From positions 1-12,436 of the forward strand of contig CAJKNC010000047.1 of NCBI GenBank assembly GCA_905201175.1: a DNA stretch of 12,436 nucleotides, read 5' to 3'. The first letter of the stretch is position 1. Each line of letters opens with the position of its first letter. Positions 6,883 through 12,436 of this stretch are shown piece by piece. The translations under genes and the position numbers were made by a program. The notes beneath the pieces are model-generated. The model searched no databases and was not told the origin of the DNA. It was given only the letters and a program-made list of their open reading frames with translations. The stretch comes from an uncultured Succinatimonas sp. (lineage in GTDB: Bacteria > Pseudomonadota > Gammaproteobacteria > Enterobacterales > Succinivibrionaceae).

Positions 6883-7854
6883 TTAGCGCTTTAAGAGAAA
6901 AGATGTCATTTGCAAAGCTAAATCAACCTTTACTGCATTAGCAGCCTCTACCATAGCAACGGCTAAAGCCTCATCTCCTGCACTGGCGTGACTTTTTATC
7001 ACAATACCATTAACGCCTAGCAAAGGCGAACCATTATATTGCCACGGCAGCAGCCAATCAGGCCAAGCCATTTTAGCCAAATAACGCTTAAATCCAGGTG
7101 CATGAGTAAAAATACTCGCTACTCCTTCTGCGGCTTTCAGCGCAACATTTCCGGTAAAGCCGTCGGTAACAATAACATCGGCATTTCCTAAAAATAAGCT
7201 ATTAGCTTCAACATATCCATAAAAATGCAGGCTGCAGTCTGCAGCTAAAACATCCCGCAGTGCTCTAACCTTAGATGGACCTTTATTAGGCTCAACGCCG
7301 ACATTTAAAATTGCTGCCTTAGGGCTATCACAGTGCAAAGCAATCTTAGCATAAGCGCTGCCTAAGAGGGCAAAATCATGCATATCTTCAATTTTGCAGC
7401 TAGCATTAGCGCCAAGATCAAGCATGATAGAAAATTTTCCCATGCCTGCAGGAATTTTCGCAGCTAAAGCAGGACGCATAGATCCGATTGTGCCTAAAAT
7501 ATGGCGAGACAAAGCTACTAAAGGTCCTGTACCGCCGCCTGATACTACAGCATCAGCCTCGCCATTTTTTACACATAGGATGGCCTGACGCATAGCAGCC
7601 TGAGAGTAGCCGCTTAAAACTTTCCTAGGTGATTCATCCTGAGGAATAGACTGCGGAGCTAAACGGAATGTATAGCTTTTTTGATTGATACCTGACCTAT
7701 CCAAATCATGCTGCAGTTCCTCTGAACCAAAGACAATCATATGGATTGAAGGATTCATAGTCAGAGCAAAACGCACGGCACTGACTATATTTTGCGTACT
7801 ATGGTTATCACCACCGGTGCCATCGAGGGCTATAGTAATAGAATTTTCTTTCAA
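6883..7854 (-). CDS. plsX: Phosphate acyltransferase PlsX, TTG start, altered motifs
   Basis: Converts acyl-ACP and phosphate to acyl-phosphate, the donor for the membrane acyltransferase PlsY; peripheral cytoplasmic protein by family. It has 323 residues, within the family range. Recognisable segments are ALDGTGGD (9-16), LDLGAN (145-150), YVEAN (214-218), DGFTGNVALK (231-240), YNG..LLG (273-280) and IKSHASA (286-292). Two normally conserved motifs differ: AMGGD/VMGGD is GTGGD, and SAGNTGALM is SGGGTGPLV (105-113). The TTG at 7854 is chosen because it fits the family N-terminus; there is no in-frame ATG nearby, the upstream frame is closed by TGA codons, and no clear ribosome site is present. 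A strong hairpin ends 11 bases before the TTG. Confidence 0.95.
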   Translation of the reverse strand: MKENSITIALDGTGGDNHSTQNIVSAVRFALTMNPSIHMIVFGSEELQHDLDRSGINQKSYTFRLAPQSIPQDESPRKVLSGYSQAAMRQAILCVKNGEADAVVSGGGTGPLVALSRHILGTIGSMRPALAAKIPAGMGKFSIMLDLGANASCKIEDMHDFALLGSAYAKIALHCDSPKAAILNVGVEPNKGPSKVRALRDVLAADCSLHFYGYVEANSLFLGNADVIVTDGFTGNVALKAAEGVASIFTHAPGFKRYLAKMAWPDWLLPWQYNGSPLLGVNGIVIKSHASAGDEALAVAMVEAANAVKVDLALQMTSFLLKR

Positions 7855-7861
7855 GGTATTG

Positions 7862-7890
7862 AAAAGGGCGTTATGTTTGCCATAACGCCC
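7862..7890 (-). terminator. Strong hairpin between rpmF and plsX, attenuator-like
   Basis: GGGCGTTATG and CATAACGCCC form a perfect 10-bp stem with a 5-base loop (plus 7866-7890), followed on the minus strand by TTTTC and, 7 bases later, the plsX TTG start. The short T run suggests a weak terminator or a translation-control structure. It should lower plsX expression relative to the abundant L32 protein upstream, though that is inference. Confidence 0.6.
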
Positions 7891-7967
7891 TATCTCCAGA
7901 AAGTTCAGTCATCAGCACTGGTATTATTTAATGCCATCATCTGACTGATGAAATTTAAAATGCCGGA

Positions 7968-8162
7968 TTACTTACCAGATTCGACCTTGGCTGGGGTGAG
8001 GTTTAACTTCTCACCGCGATAGTATCCGTTAGGAGTCATATTGTGACGAATATGAACTTCTTTGGAATTGGAATCAACCGATAACTGCATCGCTGATAAA
8101 GCATCATGGGAACGACGCATGTCACGGCGTGAACGGGACTTATGAGTCTGTTGAACTGCCAT
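7968..8162 (-). CDS. rpmF: 50S ribosomal protein L32
   Basis: Component of the large ribosomal subunit. It has 64 residues; the N-terminus MAVQQ...SRSRRDMRRSHDAL and the GYYRG motif (46-50) are typical of the proteobacterial L32 without the zinc-binding cysteines. After GYYRG it runs about 8 residues longer than E. coli L32 (57 residues), ending TPAKVESGK. AGGAG stands 6 bases before the ATG. It heads the fab cluster as in E. coli, but yceD, its usual upstream partner, is displaced by xpt. A promoter, an operator-like palindrome and a leader attenuator precede it. Confidence 0.97.
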   Translation of the reverse strand: MAVQQTHKSRSRRDMRRSHDALSAMQLSVDSNSKEVHIRHNMTPNGYYRGEKLNLTPAKVESGK

Positions 8163-8183
8163 TGCTGTCTCCTAAATTTTCTT

Positions 8184-8209
8184 AAAAAACTGCGGAGAAC
8201 ATCCCCCGC
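8184..8209 (-). terminator. Leader attenuator candidate of rpmF
   Basis: On the minus strand GCGGGG, a 6-base loop and CTCCGC pair over 6 bp (one G-U), then AG and six T. It lies between the rpmF promoter and its ribosome site, about 22 bases before the start codon. A terminator in the leader of a ribosomal-protein operon would fit attenuation control. The mechanism is unknown. Confidence 0.55.
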
Positions 8210-8231
8210 TTGCTGTATTTAACCAAAATAT

Positions 8232-8248
8232 TACCACTACCAGTGGTA
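8232..8248. promoter_or_regulatory. Palindromic operator candidate just downstream of the rpmF transcription start
   Basis: TACCACT, three bases and AGTGGTA form a perfect 7-bp inverted repeat, starting 11 bases after the -10 box and so at about +5. The position suits a repressor site or a 5'-end RNA hairpin. It does not match the FadR consensus TGGTCNGACCA. I do not recognise its regulator. Confidence 0.4.
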
Positions 8249-8259
8249 CTAGACGCAAT

Positions 8260-8288
8260 ATTGTACGCTCAAAGAAGATCTTCTTCAA
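8260..8288 (-). promoter_or_regulatory. Promoter of the rpmF-plsX-fab operon
   Basis: Minus-strand TTGAAG (plus 8283-8288), a 17-base spacer and TACAAT (plus 8260-8265) match the sigma-70 pattern at 4/6 and 5/6 positions. The -35 overlaps a perfect 14-bp palindrome, AAGAAGATCTTCTT (8272-8285). The start of transcription should be near 8252, leaving a leader of about 90 bases with the attenuator. Confidence 0.6.
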
Positions 8289-8322
8289 GAGCTTTTTAAG
8301 CTAAAATCGACTTTGCTGCAAT

Positions 8323-8455
8323 AAAAAAACAATTACGGCAGACAAGCCGTCCTTGCCTTTAATTGCAAAAACAGCAGTTAAATTAATTCAGCGCTGATTT
8401 ATGCAAATCAGCAGATATTTTACTTGACGTCCCTCCTGCCCTCAAGGACGTGATT
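8323..8455 (-). ncRNA. Candidate small RNA ending in an orphan intrinsic terminator
   Basis: Read on the minus strand, three hairpins follow one another: ACGTCC/GGACGT with a 13-base loop containing the purine-rich GGGCAGGAG (plus 8427-8451); GCTGATTT/AAATCAGC with a 4-base loop written on the plus strand (8393-8412); and a terminator with CAATTA/TAATTG outer and CGGC/GCCG inner stems (plus 8330-8365), joined by a 10-base bulge, then seven T (plus 8323-8329). No minus-strand gene lies between this terminator and yceD, 0.9 kb upstream and already terminated. A possible promoter, TTGGCA-18-TACAAA, lies upstream. The 5' end shown is arbitrary. It could also be structure in a longer rpmF leader. 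Confidence 0.3.
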
Positions 8456-8576
8456 TTAGATGCTGATCTTTTTAGATAAAATAAGGCTTTGTACAAATAA
8501 AAAAAATTAATTGCCAATTATTTATCATATTAATCTGTCTTAAGCTTAATTTTTAGTAATCGGCAGATAAAAACAG

Positions 8577-8582
8577 TATACT
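8577..8582 (+). promoter_or_regulatory. Possible xpt promoter (-10 TATACT)
   Basis: TATACT matches the -10 consensus at 5/6 and lies 58 bases before the xpt start. The -35 region is weak (TAGTAA at 17 bases). The short leader this implies leaves no room for a purine riboswitch, and I see none. Confidence 0.35.
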
Positions 8583-8639
8583 AATAGCCTATCTTTAAAA
8601 CAGAAGGTTTAAAAATTTATCCAGAAATAAGAGATCAGC

Positions 8640-9218
8640 ATGGCGCATAATTTTCAGCCCTTAGTTGAACGCATCAATAAAGAAGGGAAAAGCCTTTCAG
8701 GCGGCATTTTAAAAGTTGACGGCTTTATTAATCACAAGCTAGATCCGCACCTGCTTTATGCCATGGCAGAGGAGTTTAACCGTCGCTTTGATATCAATTC
8801 GTATAATAAGATTGTCACCATTGAGGCAAGCGGCATTGCTCCTGCCGTAATGTTAGGCTATATCGTCAATAAGGATGTAGTTTTTGCAAAGAAAAAGCAG
8901 CCTTCGACTATGGATAGCATGTTTACAACCGAGGTTTTCTCTTTTACTAAAAAGACCAGCTATCAAGTATGCATTTCCAAAGAATTTCTGCTGCCTGGTG
9001 ATAAAATTCTGTTTATTGATGATTTCTTAGCTAACGGACAAGCAGCTTTGGGAATATTAAATTTAGCAAAACAGGCTCAGGCCGAAGTTGTAGGAATGGG
9101 ATTTTTAATAGAAAAATCCTTTCAGAAAGGAGGCAAATTACTGAAAGCACAGCAGATACATGTGGAATCTTTAGCTGCAATTGCCTCACTTGATGACTGC
9201 AAGATCACTTTAGCTTAA
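8640..9218 (+). CDS. xpt: Xanthine phosphoribosyltransferase
   Basis: Salvages xanthine with PRPP to give XMP, feeding guanine nucleotide synthesis; cytoplasmic, usually a dimer. It has 192 residues, close to B. subtilis Xpt (194), and follows it closely: LKVDGFINHKLDP near 24-36, TIEASGIAPAV at 60-70, and the PRPP-binding IDDFLANGQAA at 126-136. GFLIEKSFQKGG and VESLA follow in the usual order. It is the Xpt type common in Firmicutes, not the Gpt type of enteric bacteria, so transfer is possible, though codon use matches its neighbours. The ribosome site AAGAG is modest, 6 bases before the ATG. The gene faces away from rpmF and converges on yceD, separating two genes normally next to each other. 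Confidence 0.95.
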   Translation: MAHNFQPLVERINKEGKSLSGGILKVDGFINHKLDPHLLYAMAEEFNRRFDINSYNKIVTIEASGIAPAVMLGYIVNKDVVFAKKKQPSTMDSMFTTEVFSFTKKTSYQVCISKEFLLPGDKILFIDDFLANGQAALGILNLAKQAQAEVVGMGFLIEKSFQKGGKLLKAQQIHVESLAAIASLDDCKITLA

Positions 9219-9227
9219 TTCTCTCAT

Positions 9228-9259
9228 AAAAAGACTCGGCTATTTCAAGCTAAGCCGAG
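9228..9259 (-). terminator. Terminator of the rluC-HAD-yceD operon
   Basis: On the minus strand CTCGGCT, an 11-base loop and AGCCGAG form a 7-bp stem (plus 9235-9259), followed by TC and TTTTT. It lies 14 bases past the yceD stop. On the plus strand the same stem has no T run, so it serves yceD better than xpt. It should uncouple yceD from rpmF. Confidence 0.65.
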
Positions 9260-9273
9260 ACCAGATCCTGCGC

Positions 9274-9801
9274 TTATTTGCTGAGCTTTTCTTTAAGCTC
9301 AGCTAATCTTGCAAAAGGATTTTCTTTGTTCGTATCTATTTTGCCAAAGCTCAAATCTGCACTTTCCTGACACTCAGGATCGCCTTCTTCATGCTTAGGC
9401 ACGAATGGAATTTCCAGCATCAGACAATCCTCAAGGAAATTTAATAATTCAAACAGGCCTTGTTCATTTAGCTCAACTAAATCTAATTTATCTTCAATTC
9501 TTAAGCTGCAGGCTTTCTGCTTATCCGGAGTTGAACTGAAATTTGAGGTCAAGACCTGCCTAAATTCTTTGCTGCAGCGCTGACAGGTAAACACTACCTC
9601 GCAGCTAATCTCGCCTTCAATAGTATTTAAACCCTGCATATCTTTAAAAAAATGAAAATTTACATGTGCCGGAGATACAATCTTAGTACAGCACTCACTC
9701 AAGCGAGGCAGTAAGTCTGGCGAAATCTCAGTTTCATACTGTAATTGCTGCTCTACAGCCTGAACAAAATCAATGCATGCGGCAAAAGCAAGTGAACCCA
9801 T
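9274..9801 (-). CDS. yceD: YceD/DUF177 family protein (23S rRNA accumulation)
   Basis: Family member linked in E. coli to 23S rRNA accumulation and large-subunit assembly. It has 175 residues, with the typical order: an N-terminal strand-rich half, the metal-type pair CQRC at 73-76, a central ELLNFLEDCLMLEIPFVP (118-135), a further Cys at 144, and the C-terminal NPFARLAELK (161-170). AGGAG lies 9 bases before the ATG. It follows the HAD gene by 35 bases and is probably co-transcribed with it and rluC. In most proteobacteria yceD and rpmF form one transcript; here a terminator and xpt lie between them. The first residues (MGSLAFAACIDFVQAVEQQ) are slightly hydrophobic but not a signal peptide. 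Confidence 0.93.
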   Translation of the reverse strand: MGSLAFAACIDFVQAVEQQLQYETEISPDLLPRLSECCTKIVSPAHVNFHFFKDMQGLNTIEGEISCEVVFTCQRCSKEFRQVLTSNFSSTPDKQKACSLRIEDKLDLVELNEQGLFELLNFLEDCLMLEIPFVPKHEEGDPECQESADLSFGKIDTNKENPFARLAELKEKLSK

Positions 9802-9836
9802 TTAAAACTCTCCTCAAATTGTGTTTTAAGCTGCAA

Positions 9837-10547
9837 CTAATCATCAAGATAATTTGTCAGCATACTGATATTTGGCAATAAGGCATCCGGATTTAGGGTC
9901 TTCAGGGCATCCCCGCTCCACACACCGCTTTGAACGCCTAAAGCATAGGCATGCGCATGCTGAAACATCAGAATATCTAATGAAGCATCCCCTGCACCTA
10001 AAGTATCTTTAGGATCAACCCCTAAGCGCTCGCAGACTTTATACATCATCGCCGGATTAGGCTTTGAGGGAACCTCATTGCCAGAAGCTAAAGCATCGCA
10101 GTAATCGCTTAAAAAAGTACCGTTGATAGTTCTCAGCATGCCTGTCCGGCTGCGTCCTGAAGCAAAGCCTATCTTAATATTGCAGTCCTTAAGCTTTTGC
10201 ATCAGCTCATGCGTGCCTGAAAACAAATGATCTTCAACATATTTCGGCGTTGAAATAAAGATCTCCCGGTAATGAGCCGTTATTTCTTTACCGCGGCCTT
10301 TATGCTCCTTCGGCAATAAACTTGTAATTCCTTCAGAGAGCTCTAAGCCTATAGTGCCCATAATGGCATGATCGTCAGGCTGAGGCAGCCCTTCTTCAGC
10401 AAAGGTTTGATGAGTACATGACAAAATAGTACCTATGCTGTCAGTTAAAGTACCATCTAAATCAAAAATAACCGCTTTAACCTTACGCATTAGAGCATGA
10501 AGATTATTGTCCTCGATTAAATCACGTCTTCCGCTGACAAAATCCAT
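9837..10547 (-). CDS. HAD-superfamily phosphatase (phosphoglycolate phosphatase-like)
   Basis: A haloacid-dehalogenase phosphohydrolase of 236 residues with a helical cap. Motif I is FDLDGTLTDS, with the nucleophile D29 and D31; motif II is FASGRS (S130); motif III is K162 in SKPNP; motif IV is GAGDASLDI (D187, D191). The substrate cannot be read from the sequence. The position after rluC matches the HAD gene beside rluC in Pseudomonas. The ATG at 10547 overlaps the end of rluC almost exactly (1 base between) and has GAGG 6 bases upstream, so it is preferred over the internal Met20, which lacks a ribosome site but would remove an atypical 19-residue N-terminus. Tight coupling with rluC suggests joint translation. 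Confidence 0.9.
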   Translation of the reverse strand: MDFVSGRRDLIEDNNLHALMRKVKAVIFDLDGTLTDSIGTILSCTHQTFAEEGLPQPDDHAIMGTIGLELSEGITSLLPKEHKGRGKEITAHYREIFISTPKYVEDHLFSGTHELMQKLKDCNIKIGFASGRSRTGMLRTINGTFLSDYCDALASGNEVPSKPNPAMMYKVCERLGVDPKDTLGAGDASLDILMFQHAHAYALGVQSGVWSGDALKTLNPDALLPNISMLTNYLDD

Positions 10548-10548
10548 C

Positions 10549-11529
10549 TTAAACCTCTTCCGTTTTAACTATACGCAAAGCATCAACAGCATCTTGAAGT
10601 TCTCCCGGCAAAGGAGCCTCAACCTTTAAAATCTTACCATCAGCTGGATTTTGAAAGGTAATTTTAAAAGCATGCAAAAACATACGCTTTAAACCTAAGT
10701 CATGCAATCTGCTGTTAAAGGCCTTATCACCATACTTATCGTCATTGCCGACAGGATGCTTAAGATAAGCACAATGCACTCTGATCTGATGAGTTCTGCC
10801 AGTATGAGGCATAGCCGCAATTAAGGTAGCGTCATTCAGATTTTCAACGATCTCAAAGCCCGTAGCCGAAGGCATGCCGCGCTTGAAATCAACCGTTACC
10901 ATACGCTCTCCTGAACGCAGCTCATTGCGGATTAAAGGAGCCTCTAAAAGCTTTATCTTACGGTCCCACTTGCCTGGTACTAAAGTTAGATAACGCTTTT
11001 TGACAATACGCTGCCTAAATTGCTCATGCAGATGTCTTAAAGCTGAGCGGCGCTTAGCTACGATAAGACAGCCTGAAGTGTCACGATCTAAGCGATGAGC
11101 CAATTCTAAAAATCTCTGCTCAGGTCTTAAAGCCCGCAAGGCTTCAATTAATCCAAACTCAATACCGCTGCCGCCATGAGCAGCTAAGCCTGCTGGCTTG
11201 TCAACTACTAGTAAATCATCATTTTCAAAAAGAATGCGCTCTTGCAGATTTTGAACTAAATGCAGATTCGATGATGGAATGGTTACAGGACCGGCACTCA
11301 CTCTCATGGGCGGCAGTCTGATATCGTCATGCTCCTGCAGCTTGTAAGAAGGACTAACCCGCTTGCCGTTTACTCGCACTTCTCCGCGGCGCAGAATTCT
11401 ATAGATCATACTTCTAGGCACGCCTTTTAATACCCTAGCTAGATAATTATCCAAGCGCTGCCCGGCATCATCAGCCTCGGCCTTTTTGTGGCTTACGCCA
11501 AAACTCTGAGTTTCATTTGCTGTCATCAT
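10549..11529 (-). CDS. rluC: 23S rRNA pseudouridine synthase RluC (955/2504/2580)
   Basis: Isomerises three uridines of 23S rRNA to pseudouridine in E. coli. It has 326 residues (E. coli 319). An N-terminal S4 RNA-binding domain (about 23-80, including GVPRSMIYRILRRGEVRVNG) is followed by the RluA-type catalytic domain. The active site HRLDRDTSG is at 145-153, with catalytic D148, and RTHQIRVH follows near 245-252. The identity to E. coli RluC is high along the whole length (for example HGGSG, ALRPE.RFLEL). The start is ATG at 11529 or the adjacent ATG at 11526; GAGG upstream is 4 or 7 bases away. It is the first gene of a rluC-HAD-yceD unit. The RNase E gene, next to rluC in enteric bacteria, is replaced here by a NERD gene in the same direction. 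Confidence 0.97.
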   Translation of the reverse strand: MMTANETQSFGVSHKKAEADDAGQRLDNYLARVLKGVPRSMIYRILRRGEVRVNGKRVSPSYKLQEHDDIRLPPMRVSAGPVTIPSSNLHLVQNLQERILFENDDLLVVDKPAGLAAHGGSGIEFGLIEALRALRPEQRFLELAHRLDRDTSGCLIVAKRRSALRHLHEQFRQRIVKKRYLTLVPGKWDRKIKLLEAPLIRNELRSGERMVTVDFKRGMPSATGFEIVENLNDATLIAAMPHTGRTHQIRVHCAYLKHPVGNDDKYGDKAFNSRLHDLGLKRMFLHAFKITFQNPADGKILKVEAPLPGELQDAVDALRIVKTEEV

Positions 11530-11615
11530 TCTTCCTCTTTTTCTGGCCGTATATTTTAACTGAAAAAGCTGTTTTAACCTGACAAAATCGAGAAAAAAGC
11601 GCTTATTTGTTTGAC

Positions 11616-12436
11616 TTACTGCTTCTGCTGCAGAGTTTTTACTTTCTGCAGATGGGCCCTGACAATATTTTTGTCAGAGCTATTGCGCTTAAACCTGCTT
11701 AAGGCAGCTATCAAGCCTGCACTGTCATAAGCTGCTTTTATTTGCCTGCGCATAAGCTCATTTAAAAACGGCCCCAGCTGGCTTTTATAAACTAAAAAAC
11801 AGCCTTCATTTAAGTTGTTCAGGCTTTTAATCTCGCACTCGCCGTCAAAAACTATTACTGAGTAAAATTTTAAATTGGAAAAAGAGCTCAGCTGATGCTT
11901 CAGGGCTCTGATATGCCCTTCATTTTGAAAAAAAGGATTATAAAAGCGATATTTCTCTTTGCCATAAGCTAAAATCTTAGTCCACATGCGGCTTTTTCCA
12001 TCAGCAAAAATCCATCCAGAATAATTCTTAACCTCAAAAACAATAACTCCGATTGCTGTTACAGCTAAAAGATCGATCTGAACGTAATTTCCTTCTCCCT
12101 TCTCAATATAGAGGTTATAAAAAACTTTATCTTTGCCAAAATAGCTTTTTATCTGCCGGTATAAAGAAAGCTCAGCCTTTGTTCCCTTCTCTTTAGCTGA
12201 TTGCTCCTGTTTTTTAACAGAAGGTTTTATTTTTTTATAAGCTGCCCCTTTATTTAGATGTTTTTTACTTCCTTTTAAATTATGCAGGACTTTAAAAAAA
12301 TTTTTATAAATATTGAAAGTTCTAAGATATTTAAAAGCTTCTGTAAATTTAGCTTTTCGATAAGCTTTATCAGAATTTCTGCTTTTAAAAGCAGAAATAA
12401 CTGCCTTAAAACTTAAGAACAATGAAAGAAAAGAAA
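11616..12436 (-). CDS. NERD-domain protein (nuclease-related), 5' end open at window edge
   Basis: NERD domain protein, a nuclease-related family with a restriction-endonuclease-like core. Numbered from a TTG at 12422 (268 residues), the conserved residues are E84 (GTKAEL), D117 (YVQIDLLAV), E130 and K132 (IVFEVKN), W147, and NPFFQNEGH at 162-170, a pattern compatible with an intact PD-(D/E)XK-like site. Residues 1-75 are Lys-rich, low in complexity and coded by very AT-rich DNA. The TTG has only pyrimidines upstream and no ribosome site, and the frame stays open to the edge, so the real start is probably outside. By inference it could act on DNA or be an accessory to stress or defence; no partner such as a helicase is visible. 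It ends 86 bases before rluC. Confidence 0.8.
   Translation of the reverse strand, partial: SFLSLFLSFKAVISAFKSRNSDKAYRKAKFTEAFKYLRTFNIYKNFFKVLHNLKGSKKHLNKGAAYKKIKPSVKKQEQSAKEKGTKAELSLYRQIKSYFGKDKVFYNLYIEKGEGNYVQIDLLAVTAIGVIVFEVKNYSGWIFADGKSRMWTKILAYGKEKYRFYNPFFQNEGHIRALKHQLSSFSNLKFYSVIVFDGECEIKSLNNLNEGCFLVYKSQLGPFLNELMRRQIKAAYDSAGLIAALSRFKRNSSDKNIVRAHLQKVKTLQQKQ

Larger units (their letters stand above)
8163..8639. other. 477-base gene-free regulatory region between divergent rpmF and xpt
   Basis: No convincing protein-coding frame is seen. The rpmF side holds the attenuator (8184-8209), palindrome (8232-8248) and promoter (8260-8288). The middle holds several hairpins and an orphan minus-strand terminator (8323-8365). 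From about 8460 to 8576 it is very AT-rich, with the xpt promoter candidate at the end. The AT-rich part could serve as upstream activating DNA for either promoter. Confidence 0.6.

Noticed and set aside
8232..8248. FadR binding site
   Set aside because: The palindrome TACCACT-N3-AGTGGTA does not fit TGGTCNGACCA on either strand.
8460..8639. Purine riboswitch before xpt
   Set aside because: Xpt in Firmicutes often has one, but I find neither the conserved junction bases nor the three-stem layout, and the likely leader is only about 50 bases.
11530..11615. A clear promoter for rluC
   Set aside because: TTGTCA and TAAAAT occur but are 21 bases apart, too far for a normal sigma-70 promoter, so no feature is called.
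1..12436. CRISPR array, tRNA or rRNA genes
   Set aside because: No regularly spaced direct repeats and no tRNA- or rRNA-like sequence were seen on either strand.

Overview
Almost the whole window (about 0.82 kb to the right end) reads as the chromosome of a Gammaproteobacterium. Its core is the fatty-acid/phospholipid cluster rpmF-plsX-fabH-fabD-fabG-acpP-fabF on the minus strand, preceded by rluC, a HAD phosphatase and yceD. This order is known from Pseudomonas and enteric bacteria. The catalytic residues of FabF (C163, H303, H340 from the preferred start) and FabH (C112, H244, N274) fall at exactly the E. coli numbers. The AT-rich codon use (many TTA, GCT and AAA codons) and the compact intergenic regions fit an anaerobic gut gammaproteobacterium such as Succinivibrionaceae; that family name is inference only.

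Layout from the left: (1) 1-815, the 3' part of an acidic coiled-coil gene of unknown function, then a 147-base spacer and a very strong AGGAGG ribosome site. Its base and codon style (Arg CGG/AGA, Gly GGA) is Firmicutes-like and unlike the rest. (2) 816-2244, an RpiR-type SIS-domain regulator followed by an orphan TraF-like S26 protease. (3) 2250-8162, the fab cluster on the minus strand, with terminator- or attenuator-like hairpins at most of its gene junctions and its final terminator lying antisense inside the end of the TraF-like gene. (4) 8163-8639, a 477-base regulatory gap holding a good promoter, a palindromic operator candidate, a leader attenuator for rpmF, a possible small RNA and the xpt promoter. 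(5) 8640-9218, xanthine phosphoribosyltransferase (xpt) on the plus strand, sitting between yceD and rpmF, which are normally adjacent. (6) 9235-11529, yceD, HAD phosphatase and rluC as one minus-strand operon ending in its own terminator. (7) 11616 to the right edge, a NERD-domain protein whose 5' end may lie outside the window.

How the genes work together: FabD makes malonyl-ACP, FabH starts chains with acetyl-CoA, FabF elongates, FabG reduces the 3-keto group, AcpP carries the chain, and PlsX turns acyl-ACP into acyl-phosphate for phospholipid synthesis. RpmF, RluC and YceD tie the locus to the 50S ribosome and 23S rRNA. I see no clear new defence, toxin or biosynthetic system. The points worth a second look are the likely foreign or chimeric left edge, the xpt insertion with loss of yceD-rpmF coupling, the hairpins along the fab operon, the rpmF promoter palindromes with the nearby orphan terminator, the PlsX motif changes and the orphan TraF-like protease.
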